From positions 1 to 57,279 of the forward strand of contig JBBBWG010028666.1 in the NCBI GenBank assembly GCA_037176905.1: DNA of 57,279 nucleotides. The letters are read 5' to 3'. The position numbers and the translations under genes are program-made. Shown here in pieces: positions 1-9,685 of this stretch (positions are counted from its first letter, which is position 1; every line of letters starts with the position of its first letter). The notes beneath the pieces are model-generated. The model was not told the DNA's origin. It ran no database searches and saw nothing but the letters and a program-made list of their open reading frames with translations. This stretch comes from Azolla pinnata. Lineage: Eukaryota; Streptophyta; Polypodiopsida; Salviniales; Salviniaceae.

Positions 1-76
1 TAGGGTTTAGGGTTTAGGGTTTAGGGTTTAGGGTTTAGGGTTTAGGGTTTAGGGTTTAGGGTTTAGGGTTTAGGGT
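1..76 (+). repeat. TTTAGGG telomere-type heptamer tract
   Basis: About ten perfect tandem TTTAGGG units open the window. This is the common plant telomere repeat. The G-rich strand reads from the left edge into the window. A true left chromosome end would show CCCTAAA on this strand, so the tract is better read as interstitial or as the edge of an inverted segment than as the chromosome tip. Confidence 0.95.
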
Positions 77-480
77 TGATGGTGGGTCTTCTTCTGCACA
101 GGGATGATCTAGCACACAAGTCGTTACAATGGCGAACCAGAGGATGTTGAGTTTTGGGGGGTTCTGGCTTTAGTTAGAGCTCCGGGTTTAGAGCTCCAAG
201 TTTAGGGTTTACGGTTTAAGGTTGATGTTGGTCTTCTTCTGCAACAGGGATGATTTAGCACACGAGTCATTGCAATGGTGAACCAGAGGAGGTTGAGTTT
301 TAGGGTTCTGGGTTCAGCTACAGCTCCAGGTTTAGAGCTCGAGGTTTAGGGTTTAGGGTTTAGCTGGTCTTCTTTTGCATAGGGATGATGATCACGCGAG
401 CCATTGCTTCAACCAGACCCCGGCGGATACATAATTTAGGGTTTTAAGGTCAGGGCTCCAAGTTTAGGTCTCTAAAAGCA
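75..480 (+). repeat. Subtelomeric-type composite tandem repeat, about 140-146 bp units
   Basis: Three diverging copies start near 75, 221 and about 360. Each carries a 'gtcttcttctgca' core, an 'agggatgat' box, a 'caatgg.gaaccagagg' box and short TTTAGGG-like runs ('tttagggttt', 'gagctccaagtttag'). The first two copies are about 146 bp apart; the third is more eroded. Telomere-like motifs are built into the unit. No coding potential is seen. Confidence 0.8.
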
Positions 481-2209
481 AAATCTTCTTCTTGATCTGC
501 TGCGACTTGTTTGTTTTTCCTTTCTCTTTTTGTGTTTGTACTTAGATGATTGGGTACACATCTCACTGTTGTATCTTTTGACTCATGGACCAATTTTGAA
601 TCCTAAAAGACTGGCAATGCTTTCTTTCCTGTCCTTCCTTTTTCTTACTTGTAATCTTGTATATGCACACATATATACATGCATGTTCATCTTTAGAGCA
701 AAAACTTTGCAAACTTTTTTCATCTGATACTATTCGAATCGGGCCTCCAACCAAGCCAGTGTCCGAAGAACCTTACCACCATCACATGCAATAAGGGTAA
801 ACACACAAGATTCGCTCGCCTTTTACACAAACTCATCAATCCATCCTATCCACATGCATGGATGTATGGGATCGATCGATCGATCGCTCGCTCGCATTGA
901 CCAATAGACACATTGCATAGAATGCGATCGATCCATCTACAATGCATTATTCACTGGTCCGCATCAACCCTACCTCGTAAAAACACGATGTATTTACTGA
1001 TCCAAAGCACTTTTCACAAGGGTCGAGTTTCACGACTTTACCTTCCCTGACTAGGCACAAAGCCATTGGTCCTTCCACTGCACTGTACCCATAGCTCTGG
1101 ATCTACATGTAATGGCATTACCAAATGGGCCCAGTTAATTCTTCTGGCTTAGCATAGCAGAACCTCAGCTGCAAGAAATACATCAGCCCCAAATGTAGCA
1201 CACTATTGCAAGGCCTTCCAATCCATTACCATGAAAAGTCTCCATGCAGAATCTAACTTTTCTGTAAAATGTCCTACAAACGCCCTAATCTCACATAACC
1301 AGTTGACACTGCTCTAAACCCTACAGTTGTCTCAACCTACAAGGCTTCCTGTTTAGATCAGATCCTTTTCTTTAATGGGTTCCATTGCTCATTAGCGGAA
1401 TACTGATCTAAGCATGAGTTTCAGGTTTGTTATACAACCCCATTCCCATTACTCTACTGCATGCAAGGATTCAAATACAAGAATCTTGTCCTCTTATCTC
1501 ACCTAATTGAGAGATCACACTGCAAATACTATAGCCCCACAATTTCTTTACTCCATCAAATCGCAGCCTCGTCTGCAACATGTGCTTTTGATGCTGGCCC
1601 CAAATACCTCAAACCTTGTTCTGATCTTAGTCAGCCACATAACTTTATAATGGACAAATTTCTATGGAAAATATAACCAAGCTACACAAAAATGATCCAA
1701 GTTCTAGAACTTTCAATTCCCTAACATGCAGCAGCAACCCCTTCAAAACCTCAAAAAGGAGCATTCCAGGAAAAACATTAGACAAAAATCTATATCAATA
1801 AGAGAATCAACCAGAGCAACGAAGAGAAATTTTCTGACTTACCAAAAAAAATATTAACCAAAGATGCTTGCCTCAAACGATGACACAACAAAAGTTCGCT
1901 CAATTTTTTGTTCAGTTTCTACCAGCAATATTTGATGACCTTCACACGAGAAACATAATGGAGAAGTACAATTACCAGGGCATTACAAAAATTATGTTCT
2001 AGAAGAGCAAAGCCTTGAAAGGCACTCCCAGCTGCATCATGTGCGTCTAAAATGATCCATTATCCTCATCAGACATTTTCATCATGACGAGCAAAACTCG
2101 TTGAATTCATCAACAGAAAAATAATTTTCTTAAAACTACCCTATGCATAAATTGCAGATCTAGCTACAAGAAACAAAAAAAAATTCCGAGATAACCCTGA
2201 ATTATGTAG
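481..2209. other. Intergenic, no gene recognised
   Basis: Mostly unique AT-rich sequence. A short GATC/GCTC run lies at about 871-896. Open frames here are short and resemble nothing I recognise. The part just left of 2210 is probably the 3' untranslated region of the leftward NTF2 gene. Confidence 0.5.
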
Positions 2210-3493
2210 CTAGGCATAATTAAGCCGGAACACATCGTTATTGACATAAAAGCTACCTTGAGGAGTAGGCAGCAAATGGAACATCTGCAGCACACACAAA
2301 GTTCCAATTAAATAAAACGTTAAGAAAACCAAAGAATCATCTCTCCTCACTATTTTCTCTAAAGCATCTATAATGCAGGAAAGCAAGAAAATAATGGACA
2401 TGAAAAGAACTCCACAAAACGGAATCAGAAATGCTCATCAACAATACACAGACGGACACACAAACAGGTAGAGAGATTGCAGTAATTTCAGCCTTGCAGT
2501 TACGACAGTATAAATGAGCCAGATTTCACTGCAACCTTAGCAAAGCCTTGCCTTTGACCATGGAAGAATGTGTTTCTACGAAAATGTTCTATTAGAGAGA
2601 ATGTGAATCATTCAAGGAAGAATGAATTACATCAATGCAATCTATGGCATTTTCAGTAAAAGCTAAGACATTTAATGCAAGTTTATGCAGATAGAATGTT
2701 AACTAAGATCTACAAAGTTATAAGGTGCACAGAAAAATGTAGCTCAATGGGCATTATATAAATGATTGATCAGTGTACCTCTTCCAGAATTTAAATTTTT
2801 CAACGGTTTAATTCTACACAAAAACAGAGTTTTGTGTGTCTAGGAATAAGACAGTCATTATTTGACTATCCTTCCTGCATTGCTCAAATTTTGTTTGCCA
2901 GAATCCTAGGCATATAATAAACCAAGGGAGCCGCCACAATTCTGATTGAGAGCGCGGGGAAGATAAAGAGATAAAGAAGGTACAAACATTCACAAGCAAG
3001 TTTACAGAAACGTATGTACATTGAGAAACAAGCACGAATCATGCACCGAACAGACGAGCATAAATCAACAGGCAAGGCAAATATCGCCAAGGAACATGCA
3101 AGCATACCACCGAGGCATAGCAGCAGACATGCAGAGGATCATACAGAACTCCTGGAACGCTCAAGCACATAAAAATACGCGGAATTTGGGACCTACTTGG
3201 CTGAACTTGAGGGGATGTTCCTCTCCAGGGAGCTGCATGTTGCCACTGACGAAGACGAGCATGCCGCCCCCGGGGCCGGAGGGCTGACAGTCGATGGTGG
3301 AGACGTGGTGCTTGCACTGCTGGAAGGAGAGGCTGGTGAGCTTGGCGACAATGCTGGGGCCGCCTGCGAACTTCTGGCCCTCGAAGGTGAGCATGGAGGC
3401 GTCCTGGTAGAGCGAGGCGAGGGCGGACCTGTTGGAGTCGAAGATGGAGTAGTAGTGCTCCACGAAAGCGCGGGCAACCTGGTCCGGATCCAT
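2210..3493 (-). CDS. NTF2: Nuclear transport factor 2 (NTF2)
   Basis: Small homodimeric carrier that brings RanGDP back into the nucleus by binding Ran and FG-nucleoporins. Two exons: 3493-3197 (99 codons, starting MDPDQVARAF) and 2284-2210 (24 codons plus stop, MFHLLPTPQG...FRLNYA). They are joined through an intron of 912 bp with a GTAGGT donor and a TGCAG acceptor, phase 0. The 123-residue product matches the family length and the plant NTF2 pattern: VEHYYS near residue 12, the LTFEGQKF and KLTSLSFQQCKH segments, CQPSGPGGGMLVFVSG, and the conserved FRLNYA end. A TA-repeat TATA candidate lies at 3673-3688, and telomere-like hexamers lie at 3588-3630 and 3789-3833, both upstream. Nothing suggests damage. 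The family assignment is firm and the splice model very likely. Confidence 0.95.
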
Positions 3494-3587
3494 GGGAGAG
3501 GAAGGAAACCTCCTGTGATCGCTTCAGGTCTGTGTCTGTCTGACTGTCAGCGTGTCGATGGACGGATCGGGCACGCACAGGGCCTGA

Positions 3588-3630
3588 AACCCTAACCCTA
3601 ACCCTAACCCTAACCCTAATCCTAAACCTG
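3588..3630 (-). promoter_or_regulatory. TTAGGG hexamer run (telo-box cluster) upstream of NTF2
   Basis: Five or so CCCTAA units on the plus strand (TTAGGG in gene sense), about 95-140 bp upstream of the NTF2 start codon. The telo-box AAACCCTAA is a known plant promoter element of growth and translation genes. Here the unit is the 6-bp form, not the 7-bp form seen at the window edge. A regulatory role is inferred. Confidence 0.5.
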
Positions 3631-3672
3631 TTCTCCGCGCAGTGCAGGAAAAACCCTAGAAGAAGCAGTGTG

Positions 3673-3688
3673 CTATATATATATATAG
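3673..3688 (-). promoter_or_regulatory. TATA-like element of NTF2
   Basis: An alternating TA run (ctatatatatatatag) lies about 180-195 bp upstream of the NTF2 start codon, followed upstream by GATA repeats. Its position fits a core promoter, but TA microsatellites are common, so this is tentative. Confidence 0.4.
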
Positions 3689-3788
3689 ATAGATAGATGT
3701 ATGTGAGTGTGTGCTCTTCATTCTCTTTTTTTGAATCGCTTCGTCTTCCTCTCCAGCAAAAAGCTTTCTTTTTCCACGGCTATGGCAG

Positions 3789-3833
3789 AACCCTAAAACC
3801 CTAAAACCCTAAAACCCTAACCCTAACCCTAAA
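3789..3833. repeat. Mixed CCCTAAA/CCCTAA run
   Basis: Three CCCTAAAA-type units followed by three CCCTAA units. This is a second telomere-like patch about 300 bp upstream of NTF2, separated from the first by unique sequence. Confidence 0.7.
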
Positions 3834-4920
3834 TTCCATTCTGTTATGTGGATCAACAGACCTCAAGAAAGCACACTTCCATGGCTATGCACACTTCCAC
3901 CCCCGTGACTCGACAGACCGCAGAAACCGCCGATTGCCATGAAATGCAACCTAATCGATAGAATGTATTGAAGATGGAGCAACGCTTCGAATGTATGTCT
4001 AATGCCCACAAGAAGAATCAAAGGAAATGTGTGTTATGAGTTTGAAATTCTAACTTGGTATACAAACTCGGTTCATTTCAACTCGATTCTTTCAACAACT
4101 ATTCTTTCGTGATGATCAACTCGACTCCATCAACTCAACTATTCTTTCGACAACTATGCTTCCAATGTAACTTGTGCTGTGTTGAGACATGACCCCATCA
4201 AAGTTATGGCATGAAACAAATGGCTGGAGTTTTATGAACAATGAACCCATCCCTCAATAGGAATCACTGTTTTACACAGATTTTGCTGGAGCTTTAGCTC
4301 AGGAATCAGGTCGGTTCAGCCATTTCCTGCCTTTTGCAACCGACTCTTCCAAATACTTTTCCATGCCATAAATGTTTTGGAAGCCTGCGTGGCATTTTTA
4401 TAAAGATGCAATGTGCCATATTCGTTTATAAAATGCAGTCAGTAAGTGGCAAGAAAGTGTTTTACACAGATTCTGCTGGAGCAAAAAATGTAGTTTAGTT
4501 CAGGAATCGGGTCAGTTCAGCCATTTCCTGCTTTTCGCAACCGACTGTTCCAAACACTTTTTCCATGCCATAAAATGTTTATGAAGCCTTCATGGCATTT
4601 TTTATAAAGATGCATCGCCCATATTCAGGCATGGTTCATCATCAAGTCATGGTATAATCAAATGATGAAGCCATGGTACAAACAAAATGATTTTGAACTC
4701 TCTAAATCTTCTATTCTGTATTCAGATATAAATGAGAAAGCCCCCCAACCATGATTTTTATTCATAGGTTCTGAATGCTCCTTTGCTAAGCACCAAAGCT
4801 CAAAAAGAATTGATCGGTTGGAAAAGAAAATGGAGTACCTCAAATATTTAGAGAGAACACGAGTGGTTCTCGAGTGTATAATTGAATCCATAATAGCATT
4901 CTGTGAGGAAGAGCATGTTC
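3834..4920. other. Intergenic between NTF2 and IPK2, with a diverged internal duplication
   Basis: No gene recognised. Two diverged copies of a block of roughly 180 bp are visible at about 4270-4420 and 4460-4620. Both contain 'gttttacacagatt.tgctggag', 'aggaatc.ggtc.gttcagccatttcctgc' and 'ccatgccataaa.tgtt', followed by a 'tttataaagatgca' box. The right part is the likely 3' end of the IPK2 transcript. Confidence 0.5.
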
Positions 4921-7264
4921 TCAAAATTCTGGGGTGATTTCTTGAAGGATGTTCAGGAGTGAGTCTAAGCCTTTCATAAAATTCTCATCAACACCATCGG
5001 GTCCTGTGAACACATGCGCAAAATCTACCATCTTCACCGATGGATGCGCATCATCGCTGCAGCTTTCATACAGCAGTAATATAGAGCTCGAGAAGAAATG
5101 GTAGTTCCTCTGTGTTTTGAACCTGTAGAAAAAAGAACACCTGGTGATAATAAAACGAAAACACATGGAAAAAAACCCATAAAATAGAATCAGTCACAAA
5201 GATCTTGCCATTTTCTCAGCTCGGTAAGTTGATTAATTATCCCACATGGCCCTCCATATACGAGAGGTGCTAGCGTTGCATCCGGATGCAGGCTTGATGG
5301 ATCAGAAGATACGAATCTCCTTAATGTGACCTTTGTTGTATCCACGTCCAAAGTTTTGCACCAGTTGTGTCCAGGCTTCCAAGTTACTCCATCCTTGCTA
5401 TGGACCTGCCAAAGTGCCGCTCCATGAGAAAGATGGTTATGTCTTGCCAGGCATTTTTGGAAGGCATATATATGAAAGAAAAACATGATAAACTAAATCA
5501 CTTCCAGGGATGCAAATAACTTGAACACGTTTGGAAAATCACAGAGTATCAATGCCTGACATCTGCATTTGATACAGCCAATCGGAGCATCACTTAGATG
5601 CATGTGAATTCATGAGTTTGATTCAGTGATGAACGTAGGTCAATCACCACGGTGTCCAGCAAAGGCCAAACAGCTGCGCATGCATCCCTTTAATTTCTTG
5701 TCACATTTAGTACACCAGGAAATTTTTTAGCGAAATTTGACCATCACTGCATGACCATACAAACGCATGGCTAACCACTGACATAATCAGCGATAAATGT
5801 AGACACAGAAGGGGGGTTATTAGTGAACAATCCATGAACATATATACCCAAAAGAAATGTACTTTGACTTACCTGTAAACCAGAAATTCGGAGGCCAAGT
5901 GCCTGGGAAGTGCTCTGTGCGTCCTTCTCTCTGGATCATTCAAAATGTAGCACCCATGAGATCCAGAATACTTGTTTCCTCAAGGTAAGAAGACAATATG
6001 TATACATACATATATAAATTTAGAGAGAGAGAGAGAGAGAGAATAAATAGATAGATAGATAGATAGTGATGTCAAATTCAGCAAGAATCAAGCAAACGGC
6101 CTAATTCTTGTCCCTAGATCTCCATTTCTTCCTACCTTTACAAACACCAAGGCCACCAAAAGAATTTGAATTTTTCAAGCAAACAGTGCAACCATATGAT
6201 TGTATTCAGCATAGATCCGTGCAAGTCACATTTTGTTCCCAGATTGTACACAAACGATCGAGGACCAGAAAAAGAAGACTCACAAGCATTTGGCAATGTA
6301 TGCATCACTCGCTCCTGGATACCATGTCTTCTCTCCCATCTACACAAAAAAGAAATTTGGAATGGTAATTATTAGCAACCAGCAAATAAATTTCAATGAG
6401 AAGCCGAGAAAGAGCAATGGTACAAACCTTGATATCTATCACAGATGGAAGCTGATATTTGTAGGTTAAGTCTTCAAGGATGACATGGTGTGCTTTCAAA
6501 AATTAAGGAGCCAATATAGAGCATGTTTCAAGACCTGCTATGCAGATAAACACAAGATAGGGACATGAACTCTCCTTTCAAGCTCCTCGTGAGCACGAAA
6601 AGAAACATAATTTAGGATATCAATGAGCCCACTTCCATCAGAAGCTTCGATCTGTGAAGTTCCATAGTAAAATGGGAAAACAGACTTCACGGTATCAGGT
6701 ATAGTGTCATCAGTCCAGAAAGACTCGTAGAATTTCTTCTCTCTTGATCCTCTCTCTCCATCCTGCAGTGGTTTGTAAAATCTGCCAGATCCATCCACGA
6801 GCGGTCCAAGTTTTCCAGCTGGAAAAAAAACAACATGGCGAATGCTCTTTTCTCATTTCTGCTTCTTCACAAATACAGAAAGATAAATATACATGTGCTG
6901 TTCCAAATCCATTTCTGCTTCTTCACAATTACAGAAAGATAAACATACATGTGCTGTTCCAAATTCATTTCTGCTTCTTCACAAATACAGAAAGATAAAC
7001 ATACATGTGCTGTTCCAAATTCATTCCTGCTTCTTCACAATTACAGAAAGATGAATACATGTCTTGTTCCAAATTCAATTTCTGCTTCTTCACAAATACA
7101 GAAAGATAAATATACATGTGGTGTTCCAAATTCATTTCTGCTTCTTCACAATTACAGAGAGATGAATACATGTTTTGTTCCAATTTCATTTCTGCTTCTT
7201 CCTTTCTGAGCCTTTTACCTCCGGCTGCATGACCGGCCACTTGATGCACAGCAGGCTTGAACAT
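4921..7264 (-). CDS. IPK2: Inositol polyphosphate multikinase (IPK2/IPMK family)
   Basis: Kinase that phosphorylates Ins(1,4,5)P3 and InsP4 toward InsP5 in the inositol phosphate pathway; in plants it is mainly nuclear and cytosolic. Seven exons give 269 residues: 7264-7219, 6818-6633, 6492-6428, 6339-6284, 5930-5873, 5405-5209 and 5122-4921. Order of hallmarks: N-terminal HQVAGH; GRFYKPLQDGERG near residue 32; FPFYYGT; the family signature PSVIDIKMG (residues 93-101, PxxxDxKxG); KTWYPGAS; STSQALGLRISG; RRFVSS; VYGGPCG; and VDFAHVF near residue 235. Introns 1-5 are GT-AG. Intron 6 must use a GC donor (5208-5207) to give the conserved ELRKWFKTQ. An intron in the 5' leader ending just before the ATG is possible. 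Length is slightly below the usual 280-300. Family certain; exon edges very likely. Confidence 0.93.
6005..6064. repeat. GA and GATA microsatellites in IPK2 intron 4
   Basis: A (GA)n run (about 6021-6042) followed by four to five ATAG units (6047-6066), inside the intron between 5930 and 6284. No function suggested. Confidence 0.8.
6854..7210. repeat. 54-57 bp minisatellite in IPK2 intron 1, seven copies
   Basis: Units begin near 6854, 6910, 6966, 7022, 7076, 7133 and 7187. Each reads 'catttctgcttcttcaca', then 'acagaaagat' and 'acatgt..tgttccaa'. Copies with 'caaatacag' alternate with copies with 'caattacag', so the array looks like a dimer of about 112 bp that was itself duplicated. It lies between IPK2 exon 1 and exon 2, close to the exon 1 splice donor (7218). 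Confidence 0.9.
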
Positions 7265-7589
7265 ATTTCCTGCAAGATCGATCATAGAAAACAAAAAAGT
7301 TGTCATGGGAGGGCTTCATCCATTCAATCTGTTAATCACGCGCACTTCATCTTTCCCATATGTCTCAATGCTAACGCGTAGCTCGAACCTGTGAGAAGAC
7401 AAGAAACGAAGGCTCTGTTGCTTCTTCTACTTCTTCCTTCCGTACCTTCAACAAGAGAGAACAAAGCTTTCCTGTTCTTCTTGAACGACACACAAACAAT
7501 GGAAGCAAAAGACCGAACTTCTAGCAATGTAGGCTGCTCTTCCGATCTTGATTCAAGAATGGAGGACAAGCTTCACATTTTTTCCATGA

Positions 7590-8110
7590 TGGGTCAATGT
7601 TAGCGTTGCATCGATCGATCGTCTCATGGATCAATGTCTACGTTGCATCGATCGATTGTCTGATGGTTCAGTGTTTGTGTTGCATTGATTGATCATCTAA
7701 TGGGACAATGTCTATGTTGCACAGATGGATCTTCTACTAGGTCAATCTCTGCGTTGCATCGATCGATCCTTTGATAGGTCAATATCTGCATTGCATTGAT
7801 CGATCCTTTGATGGGTCAATGTCTACATTGCATCGATCAATCCTCCGATGGGTCAATTGTCAGCATTGCATCGATCAATCCTCTGATTTGCCAATGTTTG
7901 TGTTGTGTCAATCGATCATCTGATGGATTCATGTTTGCGTTGCATCGAACAATTTCTGCATTGCATCGACCAATCATCTGATGAGTCAATTCATGCGTTG
8001 CATCGATCAATCCTTTGATGAATTGATGTCCGAGTTGTGCGTCAATCGGATGCATGCACAACTAATGCATTGATTGGTCGTCCAATGTGTCAATGCATCG
8101 ATTCTCTGAT
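7590..8110. repeat. 36-38 bp GATCGATC minisatellite upstream of IPK2
   Basis: About twelve imperfect copies of a unit like 'gttgcatcgatcgatc' followed by 'ctctgatgggtcaatgtc'. Cores lie near 7607, 7643, 7679, 7715, 7753, 7790, 7827, 7865, 7901, 7938, 7959 and 7996. It sits about 330 bp upstream of the IPK2 start codon and may overlap its promoter or leader. The unit is rich in Sau3A/ClaI-like palindromes. No protein in either frame is convincing. Confidence 0.9.
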
Positions 8111-8800
8111 AGCTCAATGTGTGAGATGTGAGTTGATTTGTGATGCATGCATGAGTGTGGACGTATCGAGTGCATCACATACATACATGCATTACATAGA
8201 TACATGCATGCACTGACCACCTAACACACGCATGCATACATACACATACATACATAATTACATACGTATGCACACACATACATACATATGTATCATAGTT
8301 ACCCGAAATAGGAACGTATTGGTAATGTAGGTGAAAATTCGGGAATGGGAACCACTGTTATTTATTTATTTATTTATTAAAACTGGATTCGGTGTTCCCT
8401 TGCAATAGGGATTATCACGAGACAATTAAAATAAAAAAATGATGCATAAAATTTAATTTTTAGCAAAACAATGTGTTAGTTTTTTCTAGTTCTAAACAGC
8501 TAAAAGCACAAGGTCCATGAACAATGAGCATAGTTTGTTGATTGTTTTATTATAATGTTTAATTGTTTATCGTTGCATTACAATTTGGTTTGTGCTCAAT
8601 ATTAGAACGTGATATTACAAAGCTTGTGAGGATTATTTTTAAGATGATACGAGTGTCTAGACGAGGCTTTAATACGATCACATTCATAAATCAAATTTTT
8701 TGTAGTTTCTGTAATTAGCAACTAGGAGAAAAAAAATAGAATATAATTAGCCGCGAGCTTTACAAAAAAAGGGCATTACCAAGATCTAAACTCGAGAGTT
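8111..8800. other. Intergenic, CATA-rich then AT-rich
   Basis: At 8155-8295 there are irregular CATACATG/CATACATA runs, then an ATTT run at about 8362-8378 and AT-rich unique sequence to about 8790. No gene seen. Confidence 0.5.
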
Positions 8801-9534
8801 CTGGTCCTACATACATACATGCACACACACACACGCACATACATGCACACACACATACACATACATACATACATACATACATACATACATACATACATAC
8901 ATACACACGCACAACATCCATACACATGCATCCGCTTTATGTATTGTTAGGTCTTCATCTCTCCTTTGCTTGTTCTTCTCCCAGTTCCATTTTGCAAGAG
9001 TTATGGTCCTACATACACACATGCAGACATGCATACATACATACGCACACATACGCACGCATATACATACATGCATACATACACACAACATACAAACACA
9101 CAACATACAAACACACACACGTACAGAGACACGAAATACATGCATGCAATACATACATACACATGCATCCGCTTTATGTATTGTTTAGGTCTTCGTCTCT
9201 CCTTCGCTTGCACTTCTCCCGGTCCCATTTTGCAAGAGTTATGGTCCTACATACATACATGCATACGCACTGCATACATACATACTTACACACACATACA
9301 TGCGTGCATGCGTACATACACACACATAGATACATACATACGCACACATACATACGCATAGATACATGCACATACACGCATGCACACATGCATGCACACA
9401 CGCATGCACACATGCATGCACATAAGCATGCACACATGCATGCACACACGCATGCACACATACATACGCACGCATGCATACATGCACACATACATACATA
9501 CAGGCACATATACATACATACATACATGCACACA
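8797..9534. repeat. CATA/CACA microsatellite block with embedded copies of the eIF2alpha leader
   Basis: Long irregular runs of CATACATA, CACACA and GCATGCAC are interrupted by two near-identical unique segments at about 8928-9014 and 9164-9250. These begin 'gcatccgctttatgtattg' and end 'gcaagagttatggtcctac'. A third version begins at 9535 and runs directly into the eIF2alpha leader. A fragment of the segment's right end ('gagttctggtcctacatac') starts the block at 8797. The array is therefore a three-fold tandem duplication whose microsatellite parts have expanded differently. Confidence 0.85.
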
Positions 9535-9685
9535 TGCATCCGCTTAATGTATTGTTAGGTCTTCATCTCTCCTTCGCTTGTTCTTCTTCTCGCAGTTCCA
9601 TTACGTCTCCTTCCTTCGCCTGTGCGGGAGCTGCGCAGAAACAGAAGGAGGAGGAGGAGGAGAAGACGACGCACAGCAAGGCGCC
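9535..9685 (+). promoter_or_regulatory. Probable 5' leader of eIF2alpha
   Basis: Pyrimidine-rich sequence followed by a GGA/GAA tract at about 9644-9664 just before the start codon. Its first 65 bp or so match the two upstream segments at 8928 and 9164. No TATA box is evident, which is common for translation-factor genes. Confidence 0.45.

Noticed and set aside
1..76. Calling the left edge a true chromosome terminus
   Set aside because: Strand orientation is opposite to that of a left telomere, and the window may be an internal slice.
6854..8110. Regularly spaced repeats resembling a CRISPR array
   Set aside because: Units are directly tandem with no unique spacers, in a eukaryotic intron and upstream region. 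They are minisatellites.
8807..9558. Several open frames rich in His/Thr/Tyr or Cys/Met/Val
   Set aside because: Direct translations of CATA/CACA repeats on both strands; no splice or family support.
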